This document shows positions 1-8,044 of a stretch of DNA of 64,000 nt, piece by piece (positions within the stretch are counted from its first letter, which is position 1; every line of letters begins with the position of its first letter). Source of the DNA: Aquabacterium sp. (GTDB lineage: Bacteria; Pseudomonadota; Gammaproteobacteria; Burkholderiales; Burkholderiaceae_C). The stretch lies in the NCBI RefSeq assembly GCF_029946005.1, contig NZ_JAQSDR010000032.1, positions 1-64,000 of the forward strand. Reading direction: 5' to 3'. The translations under genes were made by a program, and so were the position numbers. Under the pieces are notes generated by a model that was given only the letters and a program-made list of their open reading frames with translations, was not told the origin of the DNA and did no database searches.

Positions 1-364
1 AAAACCTGAATTATTCAAGAAGCGCGTTTATAACCAGCCGGGACTTGACACTTAGCAAGCCGAATGACCACAACCGCTGCACGCCTTCCGTCCGGCGGAG
101 TTATGTCGGCCAAAGGCTGTTCTTAGTCGTTCGAGGCTTGGCGGAGGCGCGACAGCTATCCGCAGCACCGTCCGCTGAGCGGCGTAGGCATGGCCGGCAG
201 CCCCGCTGCTACAGGCCGCTCGACTACGGTGCGCCTTCGGACCTGCTTGACTGACTGCTTCAGCGTCGCGTGACAGGTCACATCCACCCAGATCGTCGAG
301 AGCCAACGTTGGTGATGAGTTGGTGATGACCTCCTCGGCGTGCATTCGGGCTGGAAGACAACGA
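1..364. other. Gene-free decayed stretch at the left edge
   Basis: I see no convincing gene here. The short open frames on both strands are rich in Arg, Ser and Cys, have no recognisable domain and overlap one another. The one clear structure is an 11-base tandem duplication, GTTGGTGATGA, at 308-318 and 319-329. The stretch lies downstream of the truncated metallo-beta-lactamase gene, so it is probably the decayed edge of an accessory island. Confidence 0.5.
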
Positions 365-850
365 CTAAGGTACCAATTTCACCCTCTCGACGATGCCAGA
401 TGGTTCGCCTGAAGTCACCACGGCCAGTGGAATTCCTACCGACGCAACTTGTTGCACCACGGCGGTTCCAGGATGTCGCCAATTAGAGTACTGGTCGGCT
501 GCCGCGACGCATAAGTTGGGGCGAATGACCTCCAGAAGTTCCTCATGGAAATTGTGCTCTGAGCCATGGTGTGGAAGCACGAAGGTGTGCACCTGTTCCA
601 ACAGCGCACCGAAATGCTTGAAAAAGGCTTTGCGCTTCGTCCCGTTTGCCAAAACGGCATCTCCGGTCCCAAGCCAGCCAGCACGACCACTCTTCGTTCG
701 CAGAGATCGCCCAGCCCAGCTACGGCACAGGTAAATTGGCATTTTTGGGCCAACACCCCCCAGAGAGACAGGACCGGAGTACACGCTGAGCGATGTCACG
801 TTGAGATTGCGGTCAACGGCGCTGTAGTGTTGGCGCCGATTCAAAATTGA
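365..850 (-). pseudogene. Metallo-beta-lactamase-fold (ComEC-like) protein, C-terminal remnant
   Basis: The readable part encodes about 160 residues with features of the ComEC-like metallo-beta-lactamase fold: WLGTGDA, then LPHHGSEHNF (the PHHGS-type metal-binding motif), then CVAAADQYSNWRHPG and a stop at 365-367. The N-terminal part that would carry the main HxHxDH metal site is missing. The frame stays open toward higher coordinates, but there it only reads antisense through the helicase remnant, so homology ends near 850. The gene is divergent from that helicase, and both lack their 5' ends at the same junction. A full-length gene with an odd N-terminus is unlikely. The family call comes from motif recognition only. 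Confidence 0.6.
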
Positions 851-2118
851 GCCACGGCTCAGTTTTCGGTCGGCGTCAACACTGAGACCTTGGCCAGTGC
901 CTTGGCGACAAAGCTGCAAAACCTGATCAGCAATCAGCCAAGGCTGGCTGAAAGGCTCGAAATTCAGTCCATGGCGGCGATCGGGAAGCGCTTGTACGGT
1001 GCCTATTGGGCAAAGCCCAAGCTTGTGACGCAGCCTCAACTGAGCCAAATTTTGACTGAGGCAGCCAAGGTGGACGCCAGTCTGAAATTTGGCCAACGCT
1101 TCTTGCTCGGTGAATGGATCGATCTCGTCGATGCTTGGCAGCTGAAGACGTGGGAAGCCTACAGAGATGTGAAGCGATTGGGACGCAAGACCAGACTGTC
1201 GGAAGCTCAGCGCATTGCCTTATGGGCAGTGTTCGCGCGGGCGCAAGAGGCTTTGAAGCAAAGCGGTCTGATCACCCATGCAGAGATGTTTACTCGGCTG
1301 GCAGAGAAGGTCAGCACGCTCAAGCATCCACCCTTTGATTTCGTGGTGATTGATGAGGCCCAAGATGTGAGCATCGCGCAGCTCAAGTTCCTGGCTGCCA
1401 TCAGTACCAACGATGGTCAGGTTCGGCCAAACAGCCTGTTTTTCGCAGGTGACTTGGGGCAGCGAATCTTCCAGCAGCCGTTCTCATGGAAATCGCTGGG
1501 CGTCGATATTCGTGGGCGGTCGCGGACGCTGCACATCAACTACCGCACGTCGCATCAGATCAGAGCACAGGCCGATCAGTTGCTGGGGCCTGATTTTTCT
1601 GACGTGGACGGCAACACCGAAGACCGGCGCGGTACGGTGTCCGTGTTCAATGGCCCAGCCCCCGAGATTCACTCGTTCAAGTCTGAAGCAGCGGAAAGCA
1701 AGGCGGTCACGGACTGGCTTGGCTTATCGATCGCATCAAGGACGGCTTGGCGCCGCATGAGCTTGGGGTGTTCGTCAGGTCCGACGCGCAGGTCGCGCGA
1801 GCAGTCTCAGCGGTCACTGGTGCTGGCATCCCACACAGCGTGTTGGACGAGCACGTTGACACCAACAACGGCATGGCTTGCGTCTGCACGATGCATTTGG
1901 CGAAGGGGCTGGAGTTTCGTGCGGTAGTGGTGATGGCCTGCGACGACGAGGTCATCCCTCTGCAGGAGCGCGTCGAAGCAGTCGCGGATGACGCCGATAT
2001 CGAAGAGGTCTACAACACAGAGCGCAACCTGTTGTACGTGGCTTGTACGCGGGCACGTGACCGGCTTTTGGTGACCAGCGCCGAGCCAGCTTCAGAGTTT
2101 TTGGTGGACCTGCGGTGA
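851..2118 (+). pseudogene. UvrD/Rep-type helicase, 5'-truncated and frameshifted
   Basis: This is a superfamily 1 helicase remnant. Present motifs are VIDEAQDV (motif II), FAGDLGQRIFQQPFSW (motif III region), TLHINYRTSHQIR (motif IV region), HLAKGLEF (motif V) and ERNLLYVACTRAR (motif VI). The Walker A motif and everything before it are absent. An in-frame stop sits at 848-850, and helicase-like sequence begins only around 870-890 (ETLASALATKLQNL). Near 1718-1725 the frame changes: the codons for VTDWL are in one frame, while LIDRIKDGLAPHELGVF continues in another, as expected for a one-base deletion. It cannot make a functional helicase. It reads away from the metallo-beta-lactamase remnant and ends just before the toxin-antitoxin promoter. 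Confidence 0.8.
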
Positions 2119-2134
2119 TGCCAGTCAGGCAGTC

Positions 2135-2163
2135 TTGCTGAACGAAAGTATTTTGTATATACT
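2135..2163 (+). promoter_or_regulatory. Promoter with an operator-like palindrome for the toxin-antitoxin pair
   Basis: A good sigma-70-type promoter is visible: TTGCTG at 2135-2140, a 17-base spacer and TATACT at 2158-2163. A perfect 8-base palindrome, GTATATAC (2155-2162), overlaps the -10 element. Ribbon-helix-helix antitoxins usually repress their own promoter by binding short palindromes, so this is the natural candidate operator. The ATG of the antitoxin gene is 31 bases downstream, with GTGAGG at 2181-2186 as ribosome binding site. Confidence 0.55.
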
Positions 2164-2193
2164 TTTTCAGTACAATCAGCGTGAGGTTTGATC

Positions 2194-2472
2194 ATGTCCA
2201 AGGAAGCCGTTTTCACGATGAAGCTGGAGCCCGAACTACGCGACCAGTTCATGGCCGAAGCTGAGGCCAGCCATCGACCTGCCTCCCAGGTGGTCCGCGA
2301 GTTGATGCGCGAGTTTGTTGAGCGGCAGCGCCAAGCTCGTGAATACGATGCTTTTCTGTCCAGCAAAGTGGAAGCGGGCCGGGCGTCCATGCGCGCAGGC
2401 GTTGGTCGCTCCAGTGATGAGGTCGAAGCGACGTTCGCAGCACGGCGTGCCTCTGCGGCCAGCGCTCCGTGA
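2194..2472 (+). CDS. Ribbon-helix-helix antitoxin of a RelE/ParE-type module
   Basis: This 92-residue protein begins with a short beta strand and two helices (AVFTMKLEPELRDQFMAEA, then ASQVVRELMREFVERQRQ), the pattern of CopG/ParD-type DNA-binding antitoxins. The charged C-terminal half is the likely toxin-binding tail. The ATG at 2194 is chosen because GTGAGG lies 7 bases upstream; an in-frame TTG at 2188 is less suitable. Its stop overlaps the GTG start of the toxin gene (GTGA at 2469-2472), the usual translational coupling of such pairs. By analogy it neutralises the toxin and represses the operon; this is inferred from family and layout. Confidence 0.8.
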   Translation: MSKEAVFTMKLEPELRDQFMAEAEASHRPASQVVRELMREFVERQRQAREYDAFLSSKVEAGRASMRAGVGRSSDEVEATFAARRASAASAP

Positions 2473-2753
2473 AAGTCATTTGGACACCCGAAGCGGAACA
2501 AGATCGCGAGGACATCTGGCTGTACATCGCAGCTGATAACCCTCGGGCGGCCATCCAGATTGATGCGCTTTTCAGTGATGCGACGGCACGGCTTGTTGAC
2601 CATCCACAGATCGGGCGCCCAGGCAAAATTCCGGGCACGCGTGAACTGATCCCGCACGAAAATTACCGTCTTGTGTATGAGCTTGATGGGGAAGTCGTGT
2701 GGGTATTGGCCCTGATTCACACTTCGCGGCGGTGGCCCCCAGCTCGCGAGTGA
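2469..2753 (+). CDS. RelE/ParE-family toxin
   Basis: A 94-residue protein with the compact RelE/ParE fold signature: KVIWTPEAEQDREDIWLYI at the N-terminus, GRPGKIPGTRELIPHENYRLVYEL in the middle and a C-terminal strand VVWVLALIHTSRRWP. The central Arg-Glu-Leu followed by YRLVYE and the late HTSRRWP are typical of plasmid-stabilisation-type ParE/RelE toxins. It begins with GTG overlapping the antitoxin stop. Whether it cuts ribosome-bound mRNA (RelE) or inhibits gyrase (ParE) cannot be told from the sequence. It appears intact, in contrast to the broken genes to its left. Confidence 0.82.
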   Translation: MKVIWTPEAEQDREDIWLYIAADNPRAAIQIDALFSDATARLVDHPQIGRPGKIPGTRELIPHENYRLVYELDGEVVWVLALIHTSRRWPPARE

Positions 2754-2800
2754 GGGGGCAGTCATGGCGCTTCGTGCCGCTGACCAGGTTGTGCTGGTTG

Positions 2801-2821
2801 CGTAGCCAAAACGTGGCTACG
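2801..2821. terminator. Hairpin between the toxin gene and the convergent LysR gene
   Basis: CGTAGCCA (2801-2808), a 5-base loop and TGGCTACG (2814-2821) form a perfect 8-base-pair stem in the gap between two convergent genes. There is no clear U-tract on either strand, so it is only a possible transcription stop. Confidence 0.35.
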
Positions 2822-2867
2822 TTAGGCTGATTGATGCCCCCCAACGCCCTGACATACTCCCGGTTCC

Positions 2868-3848
2868 CTAGGCGTGCTTCACCCGCAGCCGGGTCAACGC
2901 TGGTGGATCAGCCGCCTTGCCCAGCCACGGATCGCGGTCTTCGCCCCCAAACGTGCTGACCAGAAAGTCAAAGAACGCCCGCGTCTTGGCCGGCAAGTGC
3001 CTGCGAGAAGGGATGGCCGCGTAGATGCCCATCTCGAACAGGCGCCATTGCGGTAACACCCGCTCCAGCGTGCCTTGTGCCAGCGCTTGCGCGATGACGT
3101 AAGAAGGAAAGCCGCCAATGCCCATGCCCGCCACAGTGGCGTGGTGGGTGGTCTCCAGATGGCCGGTGCTCAAGGCGGGTGAGGGCAGGACCAAGGTCAA
3201 TGGCTGAAGGCGCGATCCTTCGGATGGATCACCGGGCTCCGGGTAAAACGTCAGTTCGCAAGGCCGCTTCGGGCTCAGCATGTCATGCCGCAACAACTCT
3301 TGTGGATGAGTGGGCCTGCCGCATTGCTTCAGGTAGGTGGGGGAGGCACACAGCACCACGCTTGAGCTGGCCAGCCGCCTGGCCACGAAGCTGCCATCCA
3401 GCGGTTTGCCCTGCGCCGCGATGATGCTCACGTCAAAATTCTCGTCCAAGGTCTCCACCATCCCCGGGGCGGACAAATCGATGGCAATGTGCGGGTACAG
3501 CGCGCGAAAGCGCGGCAGGATGGGGGCCAGTTGGTGGGCCGCGAAGGCGGGCGGTGCCAGCACTTTGAGAACGCCCCGGGGCTCGGCCGTGTCCGAGCCT
3601 ACTTCCGCTTCGACCTGCGCCACGTCGGCCAGGATGCGGCGCACCTGCTCCAGGTAGCGCTCGCCTGCTTCGGTCAGCACCAGCTTGCGGGTGGTCCGGT
3701 TGATCAGCCGCGAGCCCAGGTGTTCTTCGAGTTCGTTGATCAAGCGCGTGACAACCGAGGGTGACAGGTTCAGGTCACGCGCTGCGGCGGCGAAGCCGTT
3801 GAGGTCGATCACGCGGCAGAAAATCTGCATGCTTTGAAGCCGGTCCAT
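2868..3848 (-). CDS. LysR-family transcriptional regulator
   Basis: The 326 residues match a LysR regulator. The N-terminal winged helix-turn-helix spans about residues 1-60 (MQIFCRVIDLNGFAAAARDL, then SPSVVTRLINELEEHLG and LINRTTRKLVLTEAG). A periplasmic-binding-like effector domain follows from about residue 90. The type resembles the large CrgA/DsdC-like group common in Burkholderiales. It is transcribed away from the DUF4148 gene, with 167 bases between the two start codons. LysR regulators often control a divergent neighbour, so regulation of that small secreted protein is possible but not demonstrated. The last residues are rich in charged and Pro residues and may be a nonconserved tail. 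Confidence 0.9.
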   Translation of the reverse strand: MDRLQSMQIFCRVIDLNGFAAAARDLNLSPSVVTRLINELEEHLGSRLINRTTRKLVLTEAGERYLEQVRRILADVAQVEAEVGSDTAEPRGVLKVLAPPAFAAHQLAPILPRFRALYPHIAIDLSAPGMVETLDENFDVSIIAAQGKPLDGSFVARRLASSSVVLCASPTYLKQCGRPTHPQELLRHDMLSPKRPCELTFYPEPGDPSEGSRLQPLTLVLPSPALSTGHLETTHHATVAGMGIGGFPSYVIAQALAQGTLERVLPQWRLFEMGIYAAIPSRRHLPAKTRAFFDFLVSTFGGEDRDPWLGKAADPPALTRLRVKHA

Positions 3849-4015
3849 CTTGTCCTTTCACCGCCCAGGCAGGCACTAAAACTCTACGCTGCTGTCCGGC
3901 ATTGTTCTCGTTTTTGGAATAGTGCATTCGCGCAGCGGTGCTTTTTCCGCGCTTTGCTCACTTCTACAGTGAACGCATCAGGGATTTTCCTGATGCTGTT
4001 GAAGAAAGAACCATC

Positions 4016-4282
4016 ATGAACACACGCACTACTCTCCTGGCCGTTCTGACCGCCGCCCTGGCTTTGCCTGCACTGGCCGACACCAACGCCCCCGTGACAC
4101 GAGAACAGGTCAAGGCCGAATATGTCCGTGCGCTCAAGGCCGGCGAACTGGACTTCGCACGCGAATTCGTCACCCCGGTGTCGCGCCCTTCGACCCTGGC
4201 CACGGCCGACAAGCTTGAAGAGCTGGGCCCCACCGCCGCAGGCAAGCAAGCCACGGTTGCCACCAGCAAGACGGCCCATTGA
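4016..4282 (+). CDS. DUF4148 small secreted protein
   Basis: An 88-residue protein with a clear Sec signal peptide (MNTRTTLLAVLTAALALPALA, cut before Asp). The mature part contains VTREQVKAEYVRALKAGEL, the hallmark of the DUF4148 family that is abundant in Burkholderiales. Function is unknown in the family. The ATG at 4016 is preferred over upstream starts because it gives the signal peptide and follows GAAGAAAG. It is divergent from the LysR regulator. Confidence 0.82.
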   Translation: MNTRTTLLAVLTAALALPALADTNAPVTREQVKAEYVRALKAGELDFAREFVTPVSRPSTLATADKLEELGPTAAGKQATVATSKTAH

Positions 4283-4410
4283 TGAGGGAAGTGGCCGCTG
4301 GCGGACGATGTGTCCTTTTCCCGCCGTCTTCTGGGGCTTTTCAAGCATCGTGACATGAACCTCCCGACCTACACTGTGTGAACCAATGCCGGTGTCCAGG
4401 GATATCCTTT

Positions 4411-6369
4411 ATGCACGATGGCCTCCTCGTGAAGAAGCACCTCGATGCCATGCTGGCCGGCGGCCCCCTGGTCGCGCAGCAGGTGATTGACGCCACGGCT
4501 CTGCGCTTGCGTGACTCCGGCGCCACCATGGCCTTGGCCACGGACCGCCAGCATTTGTTTGAAGTGCTGGAAGCCTTGCAGATTCACCAGTTGGCCTTGA
4601 CCACCGCGTTTGGCTGCGACATCAAGGCGGAAATCGAGTCGGCGTCGCAGGTGCAGGTCAATGCGGTACGCCTGCCCGCCGGGCCTTTGCGCCTGGAAGA
4701 CCTGACCTTGATGGACGAGGATCAGGCCGAGAAAGACATCGAGATTTCACGCACCATCCAGCTCATCGACTTGAAAGCCGAATGGGAGTTGCGTGAGTTG
4801 CAAGCCCTGACAGCCACGCTGTTGGGTGAAACTGTGCTGCGCTTGGAGGCCAATCCTTGCCGCCCCATGGTCTATGCGCGGGCCTTGAGCCGCGCGGCGC
4901 ATGACCTCAGGGTGTCCAAGGCCAGTCGGGGCATGTTCTTGCGCACGGCTGGTTTTGCCATGGCCGATGTGCTCCGGGATGTGTACGGCGACGCATGCCG
5001 AAGGCTCAAAAGCTGGGGTCTGCAGCCGCTTGAGTTTCGCAGTGCCGCGATCGTGCGGGCAGGCACGACGCCCGAGGTGGACCTGACCCAGCCCGATGCG
5101 CTGCTGAGCTTGCGTGAGCGCCTGCCCAAGCGTTCCGCCACCGACGAGCCGCCACAGCAACAAACGGTGGAGTTGCTCTCGCGCCTGTTCGAGCAGATCC
5201 TGGCCGATCCCCGTTTGCAGTCTTCGGTCAAGGATGTGATCGGGCGTTTGCAGGCCTCGGTGGTTCGGGTGGCCTTGACCGATCCGACACTGATGAGCTC
5301 TCACGAACACCCGGCCTGGTCCTTGATCAATCAGATCGCCGCGCATGCTTCCGACCACCCCCAGTTCAGCGATTCGCGCGGATCGGCGTTCATGGAATTC
5401 GTGGAGCCTCTGATCGAGCGTCTGGCTGTGGAGGCGGCGCCCAGCGCGGCCTTGTACGAAGGCGCCTTGTCGGATGTGCAGGCTTTCATCGACCGCGAGG
5501 ATGAAACGCAATTGCAGCATTCTCAGGCGGCAGTCAAGGCATTGGCGGAGGCCGAGCAACGCCAGACCTTGATGCCCTTGTTGCGCCAGCAGGTGATGCA
5601 CCAACTGCAGAGTGCCGAGTTGAGTGAAACCTTGCGGCGCTTTTTGACAGGGCCATGGGTGGAAGTGTTGGCGCGCACCATGGTGTCTCAAGGCACTGAC
5701 AACCCGCACACGCAGGCCCTGGTGGGCACGGTCGATGAATTGCTCTGGAGCCTGGAGCGCCCCGCCAGCGAGCTGGACCGCGACGAGGTTCGCCAGCGCC
5801 TGCCCTCATTGGTCGAGCGGCTGAAGATGGGCATGGAAATGATTGGCCTGCCGCAGACCGAACGCGACCACGTGCTGGACGACTTGATGCGCGCTCACAG
5901 CCGGCGATTGCGCGGTGCCCCGGCTGGCAGCGAGGCCAAGACCGCCACGCCGCAAGACCTGGTCCAGCAAATGCGAGATGAAGTCCTGGACGACGACCAG
6001 GAGCAAGGTGCCGACAGTTGGACCCAGGACACCAGTGTGGGGGCGCTGCCCACGGTGCCCATGGCTCTGGGCGGTGCTGAAGAGGACGGCCGAGTCAAGG
6101 CGGCTGCTCAACGCTGGCTGCAGACCCTGACCAAGGGCGTGCGCTGCAAGCTGTTCCTGCAAGGGCAATGGGTCACGGCCCACTTGCTTTGGCGCAGCGA
6201 CAACGGCGAGTTCTTCATGTTCACCAGCTCATTGGCGGGCGGCATGCACTCGATGACGCGACGTGCCCTGGAGCGTTTGCGCATCGAGGGCCTGGCCACC
6301 ACCTTTGTGGAGTTGAGCTTGATGCAACGGGCCGTGGACAGTGTGCTGCAAGACCTCGACGAAGCTTAG
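4411..6369 (+). CDS. DUF1631-family protein, shorter paralogue
   Basis: A soluble, mostly helical protein of 652 residues belonging to the DUF1631 family. The strongest similarity is in the last 100 residues (VRCKLFLQGQWVTAHLLWRSD, then EFFMFTS and MTRRALERL), which correspond to the C-terminal end of the second DUF1631 gene at 25263-27743 (KGTAYQMLMQGEWKRVRLTW, then FFIFTQG and LTSRTLAKM). This end is beta-rich and resembles a PilZ-like barrel, but the usual RxxxR and DxSxxG cyclic-di-GMP motifs are not evident. The ATG at 4411 is chosen because AGGGA lies 8 bases upstream; an upstream GTG at 4378 has no such site. It ends 4 bases before the convergent amidohydrolase. Biological role is unknown. 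Confidence 0.8.
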   Translation: MHDGLLVKKHLDAMLAGGPLVAQQVIDATALRLRDSGATMALATDRQHLFEVLEALQIHQLALTTAFGCDIKAEIESASQVQVNAVRLPAGPLRLEDLTLMDEDQAEKDIEISRTIQLIDLKAEWELRELQALTATLLGETVLRLEANPCRPMVYARALSRAAHDLRVSKASRGMFLRTAGFAMADVLRDVYGDACRRLKSWGLQPLEFRSAAIVRAGTTPEVDLTQPDALLSLRERLPKRSATDEPPQQQTVELLSRLFEQILADPRLQSSVKDVIGRLQASVVRVALTDPTLMSSHEHPAWSLINQIAAHASDHPQFSDSRGSAFMEFVEPLIERLAVEAAPSAALYEGALSDVQAFIDREDETQLQHSQAAVKALAEAEQRQTLMPLLRQQVMHQLQSAELSETLRRFLTGPWVEVLARTMVSQGTDNPHTQALVGTVDELLWSLERPASELDRDEVRQRLPSLVERLKMGMEMIGLPQTERDHVLDDLMRAHSRRLRGAPAGSEAKTATPQDLVQQMRDEVLDDDQEQGADSWTQDTSVGALPTVPMALGGAEEDGRVKAAAQRWLQTLTKGVRCKLFLQGQWVTAHLLWRSDNGEFFMFTSSLAGGMHSMTRRALERLRIEGLATTFVELSLMQRAVDSVLQDLDEA

Positions 6370-6373
6370 CGGC

Positions 6374-7591
6374 TCAAGCCCTGGCCAGCCACCGCTCAAC
6401 CAAGTTGATCCACAGGTTGGCCCCCAATGGAATCAACTGGTCGTTGAAGTCATAACTGGGGTTGTGCAGCATGCATGGGCCGAGCCCATGGCCCCCTTCG
6501 CGGTGCGCGCCGTCGCCATTGCCGATCAGGAAGTAGGCGCCGGGAATGGCCTGCAGGTAGTAGCTGAAATCCTCGGCACCCATGGTGGGTTCGAACTCCA
6601 GCACGTTGTCTGCGCCCACCAGATCAACCATCACCTGCCGGACGAAATCGGTCTCGGCCGCGTGGTTGATGGTGGGGGGGTAATTGCGGTTGAACTCGAA
6701 GTCGCATTCGGCGCCGAAGGCCGCGCACGTGTGCTGGGCCACCGCCCGCATGCGCTCTTCGATCAGGTCCAGGACTTCCGTGGTGAAGGTGCGCACGGTG
6801 CCTTGCACAGTGACGAAATCGGGCACGACGTTGGTCGCTTCGCCCGCCTGGATCATGGTCACTGAAATGACGCCAGTGTCGATGGGCCGCACATTGCGCG
6901 TGAGGATGGTTTGAAATCCTTGCACCATTTGGCAGGCCACCGGCACCGGGTCGATGCCCAGGTGCGGCATGGCCGCGTGCGAGCCCTTGCCGCGCACGGT
7001 GATGTGGAACTCGTTGCTGGAGGCAAAACAGGGGCCGGGCTTGATGGCGAACTGGCCCACGGCCATGCCCGGCCAGTTGTGCACGCCAAAAATCGCCTGC
7101 ATCGGAAAGCGCGTGAACAGGCCATCGCGCATCATCGCTGCGGCACCGCCACCGCCTTCTTCAGCGGGCTGGAACACCAGGTACACCGTGCCTTCAAAGT
7201 CGCGGTGGTGTGCCAGGTGCTGCGCCGCTGCCAGCAGCATGGCCGTGTGGCCATCGTGGCCGCAAGCGTGCATGCGCCCGGCGTGGCGGCTGGCGTGCGC
7301 GAACTGATTGCGCTCGGTGATTGGCAGGGCATCAATGTCGGCGCGCAGGCCCACCGCGTTGGGCCCCGGGCGGCCCTGGATCACGCCGACCAGCCCTGTC
7401 TTGCCCAGCCCTCGGTGCACCTCGATGCCCCAGCCCTCCAGCGTCCTGGCGATCAGGTCCGACGTGCGAACCTCTTCAAAGCACAACTCGGGGTGTGCGT
7501 GAATGTCGCGGCGCAGAACCTGGATCGATTCAGCCTGATCCAGCAAGGAGGGCAGCACCAATGACGACAGGTCGGAAATGTCGGCGGACAT
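6374..7591 (-). CDS. M20-family amidohydrolase (hippurate hydrolase-like)
   Basis: A 405-residue metallopeptidase-fold amidohydrolase. Visible metal-binding and catalytic motifs are GLRADIDALPI, MHACGHDGHTAMLL, VFQPAEEGGGGAAAM, GVHNWPGM and TMGAEDFSYYL, in the order expected of the M20D group. A dimerisation lid domain lies between about residues 190 and 310. Such enzymes remove N-acyl groups from amino acids (hippurate, N-acetyl amino acids, indole-acetyl conjugates) in the cytoplasm. The true substrate cannot be read from the sequence. It is convergent with the DUF1631 gene and divergent from the PHA-type gene at 7712. Confidence 0.9.
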   Translation of the reverse strand: MSADISDLSSLVLPSLLDQAESIQVLRRDIHAHPELCFEEVRTSDLIARTLEGWGIEVHRGLGKTGLVGVIQGRPGPNAVGLRADIDALPITERNQFAHASRHAGRMHACGHDGHTAMLLAAAQHLAHHRDFEGTVYLVFQPAEEGGGGAAAMMRDGLFTRFPMQAIFGVHNWPGMAVGQFAIKPGPCFASSNEFHITVRGKGSHAAMPHLGIDPVPVACQMVQGFQTILTRNVRPIDTGVISVTMIQAGEATNVVPDFVTVQGTVRTFTTEVLDLIEERMRAVAQHTCAAFGAECDFEFNRNYPPTINHAAETDFVRQVMVDLVGADNVLEFEPTMGAEDFSYYLQAIPGAYFLIGNGDGAHREGGHGLGPCMLHNPSYDFNDQLIPLGANLWINLVERWLARA

Positions 7592-7711
7592 GGCGAGGTA
7601 AGCCTGATGAGGAGGAAGCCTGATCTTACCTGCGGCCTTGGGACAAGGCCAGCCACCAGCCGCTGACCGCTAAACTGATGCCCCATCTATCCATCAATGA
7701 GGAGGGCCGCC

Positions 7712-8026
7712 ATGGCCGACATCAAGATTCAACGTTCCCATGCCCTGGGCATGGACAAAGCCCGTGCCCTGGCCCAGGACTGGATGAGCGATGCCGCCAA
7801 ACAACTGGGCCTGACCTGCAACCTGGTACAGGGCGAAGGCGAAGACACCATCAGCTTCGAGCGCATGGGCGTCACGGGGCAGATGAAAGTGCGCGCCGAT
7901 GCGTTCGAGCTGGACACCAAGCTGGGCATGATGATGTCGGCGTTCAAACCGCTGATCGAGGCCGAGATCGACCGGAACCTGGCCAACATCCTGGCCAAGG
8001 CCAAGGCCGAAGGCGGCACGGCCTGA
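7712..8026 (+). CDS. Polyhydroxyalkanoic acid system family protein
   Basis: A 104-residue protein that matches the small family annotated as polyhydroxyalkanoate granule-associated or PHA-system proteins (ADIKIQRSHALGMDKAR near the start; FERMGVTGQMKVRADAFEL in the middle; a KAKAEGG tail). Members are thought to sit on or regulate storage granules, but direct evidence for this group is thin. The ATG at 7712 follows GGAGGG with good spacing. It lies 18 bases upstream of the flavoprotein gene, so the two are probably cotranscribed. Confidence 0.72.
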   Translation: MADIKIQRSHALGMDKARALAQDWMSDAAKQLGLTCNLVQGEGEDTISFERMGVTGQMKVRADAFELDTKLGMMMSAFKPLIEAEIDRNLANILAKAKAEGGTA

Positions 8027-8044
8027 TGCGGCCGGACCTGCGCC

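Noticed and set aside
45..345. Short open frames on both strands in the first 350 bases
   Set aside because: They overlap each other, lack ribosome-binding sites and have no domain; left as gene-free sequence.
850..1096. N-terminal extension of the metallo-beta-lactamase frame across the helicase remnant
   Set aside because: The frame is open, but it reads antisense to sequence with clear helicase homology, so it is not part of the original protein.
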